59,848 nt of DNA from positions 1-59,848 of the forward strand of contig CBDUZZ010000026.1 in NCBI GenBank assembly GCA_965371855.1, in the 5' to 3' direction. The notes under the pieces were generated by a model, which saw only the letters and a program-made list of their open reading frames with translations, did no database searches and was not told the origin of the DNA. How positions within the stretch are numbered: position 1 is the first letter of the stretch; each line of letters begins with the position of its first letter. The position numbers and the translations under genes are program-made. Below, piece by piece: positions 42,045 to 49,759 of this stretch. Origin of the DNA: JAADEM01 sp965371855 (GTDB lineage Bacteria > Bacteroidota > Bacteroidia > Bacteroidales > Marinilabiliaceae).

Positions 42045-42634
42045 GAAAAATATCTGCTCATTATTGTTTATTGCCTGACGGTTCATTGGGTAAAATGCCT
42101 GTGATATCTGTTGATAATAGCAATATTATTACCGACATAAAGATTCTTGGAGATGATTTTAAAGAGGAACAAGGGATGGAATATTATGGGGGAGTTCTGA
42201 TTCCGGGGTTTATTGAAGATTTTAGGGGTATTACCCTAAGTGATGAAAATATTGTTGAAAGAGTTAAAATGATTAACAGGTTATACTCAAATGGCTCATT
42301 ACGATATATCTGTTATCCTGACTTTAGAATATTTCCTTCCAATTTTAAAGGAAAAGTATTTCATGAAAAACAGGTCATAAGTATTAATAAAACAAATGCA
42401 TTACCAAAAATATCAGCTTGGGAACTTATTAAGGAACAATGCTTAAATAGTAATGTAAGTGTGCCGGAGTTGATTCATGATTATAATAGTAAGGCTATTA
42501 AAAGCATTCCCGAAGAAGTGAAATGGGGAAGATTTGAGGAAGGGGTTAACCCGGGAATATTACTTATTAGAGGTTTGGATTATAAAGGAATGAAAATGCG
42601 AGAAAATACAACTATAAAGATTTTAATTTCATGA
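42041..42634 (+). CDS. amidohydrolase-related protein lacking the catalytic barrel
   Basis: A 197-residue protein. The N-terminus (M-R-K-I-S-A-H-Y, a D-G-S-L-G-K turn, then Y-Y-G-G-V-L-I-P-G-F-I) follows the start of Bacteroidota amidohydrolases, where the last stretch normally continues into the metal-binding H-x-H. Here it continues E-D-F-R-G and has no His pair. The C-terminus (W-G-R-F-E-E-G-V-N-P-G-I-L-L-I, then M-K-M-R-E-N-T) follows the closing beta-sandwich of the same family. The length is about half of the usual 370-400 residues, and the metal-binding TIM-barrel core appears to be gone, leaving only the composite beta domain with a short helical link. It overlaps both neighbours by 4 bases and shows no internal stop, so it seems to be maintained. 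Catalysis is unlikely. Confidence 0.6.
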   Translation: MRKISAHYCLLPDGSLGKMPVISVDNSNIITDIKILGDDFKEEQGMEYYGGVLIPGFIEDFRGITLSDENIVERVKMINRLYSNGSLRYICYPDFRIFPSNFKGKVFHEKQVISINKTNALPKISAWELIKEQCLNSNVSVPELIHDYNSKAIKSIPEEVKWGRFEEGVNPGILLIRGLDYKGMKMRENTTIKILIS

Positions 42635-43455
42635 AGGAAGAATTTCTTGATCTGATTATTGATACTGCATTGAATGCCGGAGTTGCTATACTTGACGTAT
42701 ACAATCGTGATGATTTTAATGTAAGTAAAAAAGAAGATAACTCTCCATTGACAGATGCTGATGTAAATAGTCATAATATTATTATCAAAGCACTCGGGCA
42801 GACAGGAATACCTGTTTTAAGCGAAGAAGGAGCTGACATACCTTATGAAGAACGTAAGGGCTGGGAAAAGTTATGGATTGTTGACCCACTGGATGGAACA
42901 AAAGAGTTTGTTAAGCGTGGTGGCGATTTTACCGTTAATATTGCATTGGTAGAAAATAACTATACTACAATGGGGGTGGTTTTCGCTCCATGGTTGGGAC
43001 AACTGTTTTGGGGAAGTAGTGAAGGTGCTTATTTTTCAGATCTTGGTAAAGAGTGGGCACAGAAAGAGAAGTCCTTATATGTGAAAAGTACACAGAGGTT
43101 GCCGTTTGTTTTACCCGAAAAATTCACTGTTGTTGCCAGTAAAAGTCACTTCTCGGAGGATACAAAAAGATTTATTGAAAAAGTAAAAGCTAAGGTTGGC
43201 GATGTTGAATTCTCTTCAATCGGGAGTTCATTGAAGATGTGTTTGGTTGCAGCCGGTAAAGCCCATCTTTATCCTCGTATCGGACCTACTATGGAATGGG
43301 ATACTGCTGCCGGACAGGCTGTGGTTGAAGCGGCAGGCGGTATGTTATTGGATTTAAGTACCAAAGAACGGATGAAATACAACAGGAAAGATTTGTTAAA
43401 TAACTATTTCCTTGTGACTGCTAAGGGGGTGAATGCTGAGGAATTCTTGTCGTAA
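42631..43455 (+). CDS. cysQ: 3'(2'),5'-bisphosphate nucleotidase CysQ
   Basis: A 274-residue Mg-dependent, Li-sensitive phosphatase of the inositol-monophosphatase fold, which removes the 3'-phosphate from PAP formed in sulfate assimilation and sulfation. Metal motifs are clear: L-T-D-A-D near residue 40, S-E-E-G near residue 68, W-I-V-D-P-L-D-G-T-K-E-F near residues 83-94, and W-D-T-A-A-G-Q-A near residues 224-231. It overlaps the previous gene by 4 bases (ATGA). A weak hairpin follows at 43478-43510. Confidence 0.93.
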   Translation: MKEEFLDLIIDTALNAGVAILDVYNRDDFNVSKKEDNSPLTDADVNSHNIIIKALGQTGIPVLSEEGADIPYEERKGWEKLWIVDPLDGTKEFVKRGGDFTVNIALVENNYTTMGVVFAPWLGQLFWGSSEGAYFSDLGKEWAQKEKSLYVKSTQRLPFVLPEKFTVVASKSHFSEDTKRFIEKVKAKVGDVEFSSIGSSLKMCLVAAGKAHLYPRIGPTMEWDTAAGQAVVEAAGGMLLDLSTKERMKYNRKDLLNNYFLVTAKGVNAEEFLS

Positions 43456-43477
43456 ATTTATTCAAAGTTTATTGAGT

Positions 43478-43515
43478 ACTGCAATCGGTTTTTTGTTTGC
43501 ATATTGCAGTTTTAT
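43478..43515 (+). terminator. possible terminator after cysQ
   Basis: Inverted repeat ACTGCAAT / ATTGCAGT (43478-43485 and 43503-43510) with a 17-base loop and TTTAT behind it. The stem is short and AT-rich, so the call is weak. Confidence 0.4.
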
Positions 43516-43624
43516 GCCGTTAAATAATATTAAATTGTAAGGGATATTGAAGATTAATTTCCTTTGTGCAGGTATAATTTTTATCTTTGATGTTCAATAT
43601 TGAGAAACTAAAAAATGTTTGAAA

Positions 43625-44884
43625 ATGCTGAAAATTGATAATTTTAATTTTAAAGGTAAAAAGGCTATTATCAGGGTTGATTTCAATGTTCCGTTGAACG
43701 AGAAGTTTGAAGTGACAGATGATACCAGGATTAAAGCTGCATTGCCAACTATAAAAAAGGTTTTAAGTGATGGAGGGGCTGCTATTGTTATGTCTCATTT
43801 TGGGCGACCCAAAGGGAAGGTGAATCCTGATTTTTCATTAAATCATCTCCGGGCTCATTTTGCTAACTTACTTGGAACTGATGTCCAATTTGTTTCAGAT
43901 TGTATTGGAAACGAGGCGGAAGAAAAAGTAGCTGCACTTAAATCGGGAGAGGTTTTATTGCTCGAAAATTTACGTTTCCATCCTGAGGAGGAAGGTAAAC
44001 CAAAGTTGCCTGAGGGTGCAACAGAAGAAGAGATTAAAGCTGCTAAGGCTGAAATGAAAGAGAAACAAAAGGTTTTTTCTCAGTCATTGGCAAACCTGGC
44101 TGATGTATATGTTAACGATGCTTTTGGTACTGCTCACCGGGCCCATGCATCAACTGCTATTATTGCAAACTATTTTGATGCAGACAGCAAAATGTTTGGT
44201 TTCTTAATCGACAGTGAGGTCTCTAACCTTGATAAAGTATTGAAATCACCACAACGACCATTTACTGCTATTATGGGTGGAGCTAAAGTCTCATCTAAAA
44301 TAACTATTATTGAAAATCTTTTAGATAAGGTTGATAATATTATACTTGGTGGAGGAATGACCTATACATTCATTAAATCAAAAGGGGGGAAAATTGGGAA
44401 CTCTTTATGTGAAGATGATTATTTAGAATTGGCCAGAAATATTGAGAAGAAAGCTGCAGAGAAGGGTGTGAAACTTTATCTTGCAGTTGATGTTCTTAGT
44501 GCTGATGATTTTAGCAATGATGCCAATACTAAGGTTATGCCTGTTGACCAGATTGAAGATGGCTGGCAAGGGCTGGATGCAGGACCTGAGTCTATAAAGA
44601 TGTTTAAGGAAGTAATTGAAAATTCATCTACTATCCTTTGGAACGGTCCGGTTGGTGTTTTTGAAATGGAGAAATTTGCTGCCGGGTCAAGGGTTGTTGC
44701 TGATGCAATTGTTGCCGCAACAGCTAAAGGGGCTTTCTCATTAATTGGTGGTGGAGACTCAGTTGCTTGTATCAATCAGTTTGGTTTGGCTGATCAGGTT
44801 TCATATATCTCAACTGCCGGAGGAGCATTATTAGAATACCTTGAAGGTAAAGAGTTGCCGGGTATAAAAGCAATACACGGATAA
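43625..44884 (+). CDS. pgk: phosphoglycerate kinase
   Basis: A glycolytic kinase of about 419 residues (1,3-bisphosphoglycerate + ADP to 3-phosphoglycerate + ATP). Substrate motifs R-V-D-F-N-V-P-L-N near residue 20 and S-H-F-G-R-P-K-G near residue 58 are present. So are L-L-E-N-L-R-F near residue 115, the hinge and nucleotide part (A-I-M-G-G-A-K-V-S-S-K, then W-N-G-P-V-G-V-F-E) and G-G-G-D-S-V-A near residue 375. I choose the ATG at 43625, two codons after a TTG, as it matches the family start. A TATCTTTG at 43582-43589 is a probable -7 box. Its own terminator follows, so it is a single-gene unit. Confidence 0.96.
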   Translation: MLKIDNFNFKGKKAIIRVDFNVPLNEKFEVTDDTRIKAALPTIKKVLSDGGAAIVMSHFGRPKGKVNPDFSLNHLRAHFANLLGTDVQFVSDCIGNEAEEKVAALKSGEVLLLENLRFHPEEEGKPKLPEGATEEEIKAAKAEMKEKQKVFSQSLANLADVYVNDAFGTAHRAHASTAIIANYFDADSKMFGFLIDSEVSNLDKVLKSPQRPFTAIMGGAKVSSKITIIENLLDKVDNIILGGGMTYTFIKSKGGKIGNSLCEDDYLELARNIEKKAAEKGVKLYLAVDVLSADDFSNDANTKVMPVDQIEDGWQGLDAGPESIKMFKEVIENSSTILWNGPVGVFEMEKFAAGSRVVADAIVAATAKGAFSLIGGGDSVACINQFGLADQVSYISTAGGALLEYLEGKELPGIKAIHG

Positions 44885-44902
44885 AAATAGTTACAGCGAA
44901 TA

Positions 44903-44935
44903 AAAAAGCCTGTTGAATTTTCAGCAGGCTTTTTT
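44903..44935 (+). terminator. intrinsic terminator of pgk
   Basis: Stem AAAAAAGCCTGTTGAA paired with TTCAGCAGGCTTTTTT (one mismatched position) with a T-run, about 20 bases after the stop. Confidence 0.88.
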
Positions 44936-44979
44936 ATTTGCCATCAAATCAAATACTATCTTTGTAATAAAAAATACTG

Positions 44980-46206
44980 ATGACTTGGATATATAATTTT
45001 GGAATACTTCTGGTTGACATTGGAATATTTACAGGTTCTTTTTTTAGTTCAAAGGTTAAGCTGTTAAGAAAAGGGCGATCGGTATTATGGAAACAGCTTA
45101 AAGATAGTAATATTCAGGATTCAACAATTTGGGTACATGCTGCATCATTGGGAGAATTCGAACAAGGAAGACCTCTTATTGAAGAGATAAAAAAACAATA
45201 TCCTGATAAGAAGATTGTACTTACATTTTTTTCCCCTTCGGGATATGAGATAAGAAAAGATTATGAATTGGCTGATTATGTTTTTTATCTGCCTGCTGAT
45301 ACAAAACAAAATGCAAAGATGTTTATTGAGGCTATACGACCGGAAAAGGTTTTTTTCATTAAATATGAATTTTGGTATCATCTTCTTTCTCAGCTAAAAA
45401 AACGGTTTATCCCTGTATATGGGGTTTCCGTTATTTTTCGTGAGGATCAGGCGTTTTTTAAGTGGTATGGTGGTTGGTTTAGACAGATGTTGAAATCGTT
45501 TGAGTATTTTTATTTGCAGGATGACAAGTCAGCAGAGCTGTTGAAGAGTATATCGTTAAATAATTATACTGTTGCAGGTGATACTCGTTTCGACAGGGTT
45601 AAAGAAATTGCCGAATCGGCTGAAGATATTGAAATTGCCGGAAGATATTCAAAAGGGTATAAAACTATTGTAGCAGGGAGCTCCTGGCCTGCAGACGAGA
45701 AAATACTGACAAGGTATATAAATAAAGCACCTGAAAATGTTAGGCTTATAATTGCTCCTCATGAGATTGATGATGCTCACATTAAGCAGATAGAGTCATT
45801 GTTGAAAGTTCCCTCATTCAGGATCACTTCGCCACCTGAGAATCCTTCGGGATATAAAGTTATGATTGTTGATACTATTGGAATACTTGCGGCTATCTAC
45901 AGATATGGGCAGGTGGCATATATTGGTGGAGGATTTGGTTCTGGAATTCATAATGCCCTTGAAGCTGCAACTTATGGAGTGCCTGTTATTTTTGGTCCGG
46001 AATATAAAAAGTATAAGGAGGCATGTGATTTGGTTGAATTGGGTGGAGGATTTGAGGTGAGATCATTTGAGGAGTTTATTTTATTGGTCACTAAAATATG
46101 GAATGATCCGGGTTACCTGAAAAGGAGCGGAAGTAATGCCGGTGAGTATGTTAATAAAATGTGCGGGGCAACTGACGTGATAATGAAGGATGTTTTTCAA
46201 TTATAA
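44980..46206 (+). CDS. waaA: 3-deoxy-D-manno-octulosonic acid transferase
   Basis: A 408-residue GT30 enzyme that adds Kdo to lipid IVA, at the inner membrane. A short N-terminal hydrophobic segment anchors it. Motifs typical of WaaA: W-V-H-A-A-S-L-G-E near residues 48-56 with the catalytic Glu, F-F-S-P-S-G-Y-E near 85, F-I-K-Y-E-F-W near 126, G-D-T-R-F-D-R near 200, A-G-S-S-W-P near 228, and Y-I-G-G-G-F-G near residues 311-317 followed by H-N-A-L-E-A. A TATCTTTG at 44957-44964 is a probable -7 box. It complements the lpx genes elsewhere in the window. Confidence 0.94.
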   Translation: MTWIYNFGILLVDIGIFTGSFFSSKVKLLRKGRSVLWKQLKDSNIQDSTIWVHAASLGEFEQGRPLIEEIKKQYPDKKIVLTFFSPSGYEIRKDYELADYVFYLPADTKQNAKMFIEAIRPEKVFFIKYEFWYHLLSQLKKRFIPVYGVSVIFREDQAFFKWYGGWFRQMLKSFEYFYLQDDKSAELLKSISLNNYTVAGDTRFDRVKEIAESAEDIEIAGRYSKGYKTIVAGSSWPADEKILTRYINKAPENVRLIIAPHEIDDAHIKQIESLLKVPSFRITSPPENPSGYKVMIVDTIGILAAIYRYGQVAYIGGGFGSGIHNALEAATYGVPVIFGPEYKKYKEACDLVELGGGFEVRSFEEFILLVTKIWNDPGYLKRSGSNAGEYVNKMCGATDVIMKDVFQL

Positions 46207-46254
46207 AGATTTGTTTTTGACAACTATTAATAATTTACCATTAACAATTAACAA

Positions 46255-46869
46255 TTGAAAAAGAAATTTTACGTTGTTTGGAAGGGACATAAAACCGGGG
46301 TGTTTGATAACTGGGAAGAGTGTAAAGGTGCTATTGAAGGGTATAAAGGAGCACAATATAAAGGATTTGCAAACAGGACACAGGCAGAATATGCTTATGC
46401 TCATCCCTCTTCAGTTAAGAGATCATACAATAAATCAAAAAGTGCAACTGGCAATAGCTCATCACAGATTGTTTGGGACAGTCTTTCGGTTGATGCTGCC
46501 TGTAGTGGGAATCCGGGAGTAATGGAATATCAGGGGGTGCATACCAAATCCGGGAAACCTGTTTTTCGTGAAAAATATCCCTTGGGAACAAATAACATTG
46601 GTGAGTTTCTTGCGATTGTTCATGGCATCTCTTTTTTGAAAAAGCAGGGAATAAAACTACCGATATACACTGATTCTATGACAGCAATGGGTTGGGTGAA
46701 AAAAAGGAAGTGTAAAACAAAACTAACTGAGTCAAGAGAAACAAAGAAGCTTTTTGAGGTTATACACAGAGCTGAGAAATGGTTGCAGGAAAATGATTAT
46801 GATACTCCTTTGCTTAAATGGGATACTAAAAAATGGGGTGAGATACCGGCTGATTTTGGACGGAAATAA
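46255..46869 (+). CDS. rnhA: ribonuclease H with viroplasmin (RNase H1-like hybrid-binding) domain
   Basis: A 204-residue protein. Residues 1-45 are the viroplasmin/hybrid-binding domain (K-K-F-Y-V-V-W-K-G, then G-V-F-D-N-W-E-E-C, then Y-K-G-F-x-N-R-x-x-A). A link of about 25 residues leads to the RNase H fold, with its acidic residues in V-D-A-A-C, N-I-G-E-F-L-A-I-V, Y-T-D-S-M-T-A and the final A-D-F-G. It degrades RNA in RNA-DNA hybrids. The start must be TTG at 46255, because no ATG lies before the conserved first strand. The spacer ahead contains short tandem AATTAAC units. Confidence 0.9.
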   Translation: MKKKFYVVWKGHKTGVFDNWEECKGAIEGYKGAQYKGFANRTQAEYAYAHPSSVKRSYNKSKSATGNSSSQIVWDSLSVDAACSGNPGVMEYQGVHTKSGKPVFREKYPLGTNNIGEFLAIVHGISFLKKQGIKLPIYTDSMTAMGWVKKRKCKTKLTESRETKKLFEVIHRAEKWLQENDYDTPLLKWDTKKWGEIPADFGRK

Positions 46870-46872
46870 AAA

Positions 46873-48744
46873 TTAGTTCCGCTCTTCGTAAGGGATGAAA
46901 AATACAATTCTTGTTCCGTGTCTATGTTCTTCTGTTAAGTCAATTGTGTTCAAGTCAACAATATGACCTTTTGCGCCACTGTTAATGAGTTTTAGTCTTT
47001 CTTGTGTTATTTCTATTGCCAGACTTTTGTGCGAATTTACTTTGTTGGCTTTTGTAGTATAATTAATCCCAATTCCATTATCTTCAATAGAGAAAATAAG
47101 CTTGTTTTGTTTTTTCTGAAAAGAGAGGGTTATCACTCCGTCACTGTTTTCAGTTAGTTGTCCATGTTCAAGAGCATTCTCAATAAAAGGTTGAGCCAGC
47201 ATGGGGGGAATGAGGGTTTTTTCATCCGAGATACTATCATCGCTTTTTATGTTGAACTTGATCTTGTTGTTGAATCTTCTGTTTTGGAGATTGAAATATG
47301 ACTGAAGCAGCTCTTTTTCTTGTTTTAGTGTAATCTTTTCTTCTCGTGAATATTGTAAGACTTTACGTATTAACTTTGAAAATTCAGTGAGATAATCATT
47401 TGCTTCTGCTGTTTTGTTATCCATTACTAAACATTGAATTGCAGACAGAGTGTTAAAAATAAAATGAGGATTCATTTGAGATCTCAATACTTTTTGTTCT
47501 AATACCAATATCCGTTGTTTCTCTTTTAGCTTGTTGTTTTTTATTAATATTATGAGAAGAGAGATAATTAAAACTAAGAATACTATAGCACCTGTAAATA
47601 TAATTTTTTGTTTCTCATTTTGGGCTTTATAGATTAGTGTTTCTTTTCTGCTCTTTTGAACATTGTATTTTTTTTCCAGTTCAGCAAGTGTAGCAAACTT
47701 TTCATCATCAAAAATAGAATCCTTAAGTGCTACGACTTTTTCAAGTACCCTATTGGCATTTTTGTAGTCGCCTAAAGATTTATATGACTGGTAAAGAAAC
47801 TCCAGATTGGTTTTTTGGATCTGTTTTAGGCCTAATAACTCATTTAATTTTTCACTTTTCAGGAAGTATTGAACAGCCTTTTTTTTATTACCGCTATTAG
47901 CATAAGCTTCACCTAATGCCGAGTAGGTGTGTGTTATGCCTCTTTTGTCATTTGTTTTTTTGAAGATTTTAATGGCACTGTAAAAGCATTTGATAGCAGT
48001 CTCAATATCGTTTTGATAGATATAAACATTGCCTATATTTGACAATGAAGAGGCTTCGCCTGATAGGTCTTTTACCTCTTTAAATAATCTGTAGGCCTTT
48101 TCATAGTGCTTAAGAGCTTCCTTGTAATTCTTTTGCTGCACATAAGTAACTCCTAAATTGTTTTCCAGATTAGCTATTAAATTTGTATCATTGAGTTGCT
48201 TGTAAATCTTAAGTGCAATTTTGTAATGTTCCAATTCTTGTTCGGTTCTGCCCCAGTTGCTATATATTAAACCAATGTTCTGATTTGATTTAGCAACTCC
48301 TAATAGGTTGTGTGTTTTCTTGTCAAGATTTAATGAGGCAAGATAAGCATCTAATGCCAAGCCGTAATCAGCTTTGTAAAAGTGTATCAGCCCGATGTTG
48401 TTATATGTTGATGCTAACAGGGAAGTGTCATGTGTAGCAATAAAATATTCGAGTGAATTTTTATAAGCAGTCAGTGCCGAATCATATTCCTGTTTGTAGT
48501 ATAAACCTTCGCCTAAACCATAATATGATAAGCCCTTTATTTGTTTTTCATTTTTAGATGTTTTGTGTAATAGCTCTTTTGTTATTTGAATAGTGCTGTC
48601 GGGATATTGGGAGGATATATCAATAGAATGTTGTGCTGTTGTCAGTTTTTTGTTTTGTCCAATAACAGAATTAGAGATTAAGAAAGAAGATATGATTAAA
48701 GAAATAATTTTGCCGCAGTAATTAATCTTGTTAAGAAATCTCAT
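46873..48744 (-). CDS. TPR sensor histidine kinase (LytS/YehU type)
   Basis: A 623-residue membrane sensor. A signal peptide (residues 1-29) is followed by about eight tetratricopeptide repeats in the periplasm (residues about 35-360), a short coiled coil, one membrane helix (about residues 376-398), and a His_kinase/HATPase pair. The phospho-acceptor His427 lies in S-Q-M-N-P-H-F-I-F-N; the ATPase N-box is F-I-E-N-A-L-E-H-G, and the G-box D-N-G-I-G-I follows. This class normally signals to a LytTR response regulator, but none is next to it: folB and tRNA-Cys lie upstream and rnhA lies downstream on the other strand. Ligand unknown. Confidence 0.9.
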   Translation of the reverse strand: MRFLNKINYCGKIISLIISSFLISNSVIGQNKKLTTAQHSIDISSQYPDSTIQITKELLHKTSKNEKQIKGLSYYGLGEGLYYKQEYDSALTAYKNSLEYFIATHDTSLLASTYNNIGLIHFYKADYGLALDAYLASLNLDKKTHNLLGVAKSNQNIGLIYSNWGRTEQELEHYKIALKIYKQLNDTNLIANLENNLGVTYVQQKNYKEALKHYEKAYRLFKEVKDLSGEASSLSNIGNVYIYQNDIETAIKCFYSAIKIFKKTNDKRGITHTYSALGEAYANSGNKKKAVQYFLKSEKLNELLGLKQIQKTNLEFLYQSYKSLGDYKNANRVLEKVVALKDSIFDDEKFATLAELEKKYNVQKSRKETLIYKAQNEKQKIIFTGAIVFLVLIISLLIILIKNNKLKEKQRILVLEQKVLRSQMNPHFIFNTLSAIQCLVMDNKTAEANDYLTEFSKLIRKVLQYSREEKITLKQEKELLQSYFNLQNRRFNNKIKFNIKSDDSISDEKTLIPPMLAQPFIENALEHGQLTENSDGVITLSFQKKQNKLIFSIEDNGIGINYTTKANKVNSHKSLAIEITQERLKLINSGAKGHIVDLNTIDLTEEHRHGTRIVFFIPYEERN

Positions 48745-48842
48745 TAAATGGTATTTAGATGGCAGATAGTCAGCCTTTATGAATAGTTAGTTATCTCAGT
48801 TGGTAAAAAATTTATTAAAGTTATAATTATTATTAAGAATAA

Positions 48843-48875
48843 CAAAGCCTCTAAACATACTGTTTTAGAGGCTTT
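48843..48875 (-). terminator. terminator of tRNA-Cys
   Basis: A 13-bp perfect stem CAAAGCCTCTAAA / TTTAGAGGCTTTG with a 7-base loop, 6 bases beyond the 3' end of the tRNA on the minus strand. The T-run is short. Confidence 0.75.
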
Positions 48876-48880
48876 GCTTG

Positions 48881-48951
48881 AGGTTCCGAGCGGATTCGAA
48901 CCGCTGTACGAGGTTTTGCAGACCACTGCCTAGCCACTCGGCCACGGAACC
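48881..48951 (-). tRNA. tRNA-Cys (GCA anticodon)
   Basis: A 71-nucleotide cloverleaf reads on the minus strand: acceptor GGTTCCG paired with CGGAACC, D-arm GCC...GGC, anticodon loop CTGCAAA with anticodon GCA, T-arm AGCGG TTCGAAT CCGCT, discriminator U. The 3' CCA is not encoded. The anticodon stem GTGGT/ACCTC contains one U-U mismatch at the second pair from the top. Confidence 0.93.
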
Positions 48952-48965
48952 ATTTTTTGAGGATG

Positions 48966-48996
48966 CAAATTAAGCAATTATTTAATTATTGCACAA
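48966..48996 (-). promoter_or_regulatory. promoter of tRNA-Cys
   Basis: On the minus strand a TTG (48996-48994) is followed after 20 bases by TTAATTTG (48973-48966), one base away from TAnnTTTG. The spacing matches the Bacteroidota consensus, and the pair lies just ahead of the tRNA. Confidence 0.6.
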
Positions 48997-49065
48997 ATTT
49001 ATTTGCTATTATCATTGATAAGAGAATTTTGAACTATATAAGGCATATACGTATATATAAGAAAA

Positions 49066-49200
49066 ATATCCTCTGTGCTACTGTGTTATTTTTTGAACCA
49101 CATAAGACATATTAGGACACTTAAGTAAAATGAAATTATCCTTTGTCCATTCGCATCTTTGCGAGAAAAATAATCATCCTCTGTGTCTCCGTGCCTCTGT
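49066..49200. repeat. degenerate CTCTGTG-type intergenic repeat
   Basis: Between tRNA-Cys and folB, blocks of related 6-9-mers recur: CCTCTGTGCTACTGTG near 49070, CCTCTGTGTCTCCGTG and CCTCTGTG near 49175-49200, the loosely periodic ACATAAGACATATTAGGACA near 49100-49120, and CGCATCTTTGCGAGAAA near 49153-49169. It has no coding potential. It resembles the low-complexity intergenic repeats with C-T-C-T-G-T-G units seen in several environmental bacteria. Confidence 0.5.
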
Positions 49201-49202
49201 GT

Positions 49203-49562
49203 TCATCTATTTAAAGTAACACTAACTTTTTCCATCCGCCCACCCATAGGAGGATTTAACTTCGAAACCTTAACTTTTGAACTAACAATCTGCGGAAACT
49301 CAGCATGTATACGGTCAATGATTCTTGCAACCAGGTGTTCCAGCAGGTGAGATTTGATGGCCATTTCCTCTTTTGTTATATCATATATCAATACGTAATT
49401 TAGTGCATCCTCCAGATTGTCTGTTTCAGCTGCTTTTGTACAGTCAGTTTCAATCGCTATGTTTACCAGGAATTTGTTGCCTACTATCTGCTCTTCTGCA
49501 AAATGGCCATGGTAGGAGTAAAATTCCATCTCCTCCAGTTCTATTAGTCCGGTTTGTTTCAT
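49203..49562 (-). CDS. folB: dihydroneopterin aldolase
   Basis: 119 residues from the ATG at 49562. An open frame extends further upstream to 49631, but those residues have no family match. FolB converts dihydroneopterin to 6-hydroxymethyl-dihydropterin and glycolaldehyde in folate synthesis. Typical motifs: F-Y-S-Y-H-G-H near residues 14-20 with F-A-E-E-Q next, the substrate-binding Glu in S-H-L-L-E-H-L-V-A near residue 74, and the closing K-L-N-P-P-M-G-G near residue 101. The enzyme normally works as an octamer. It stands alone between tRNA-Cys and glnS. Confidence 0.93.
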   Translation of the reverse strand: MKQTGLIELEEMEFYSYHGHFAEEQIVGNKFLVNIAIETDCTKAAETDNLEDALNYVLIYDITKEEMAIKSHLLEHLVARIIDRIHAEFPQIVSSKVKVSKLNPPMGGRMEKVSVTLNR

Positions 49563-49759
49563 GTTTGTTAGTTTATAAAGGAGAAAGGGAAAAGTCATTA
49601 GGCTATTGTCCTTAGTACTTTCATTTTTCAACTAATACCTTCCTCCTAATACCTTTTACCTTTCTTATTTGCGAAAATACGCTTTTGATTTAAAATGTTC
49701 AGGTATTTACAACTAAAAACGACTATTTTTGTACCCTTGAATTCAAAAATAAATTAAAG

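Noticed and set aside
46207..46254. Short tandem AATTAAC units before rnhA as a possible regulatory repeat or CRISPR-like array
   Set aside because: Only a few imperfect AT-rich units; such words are common by chance in an AT-rich spacer.
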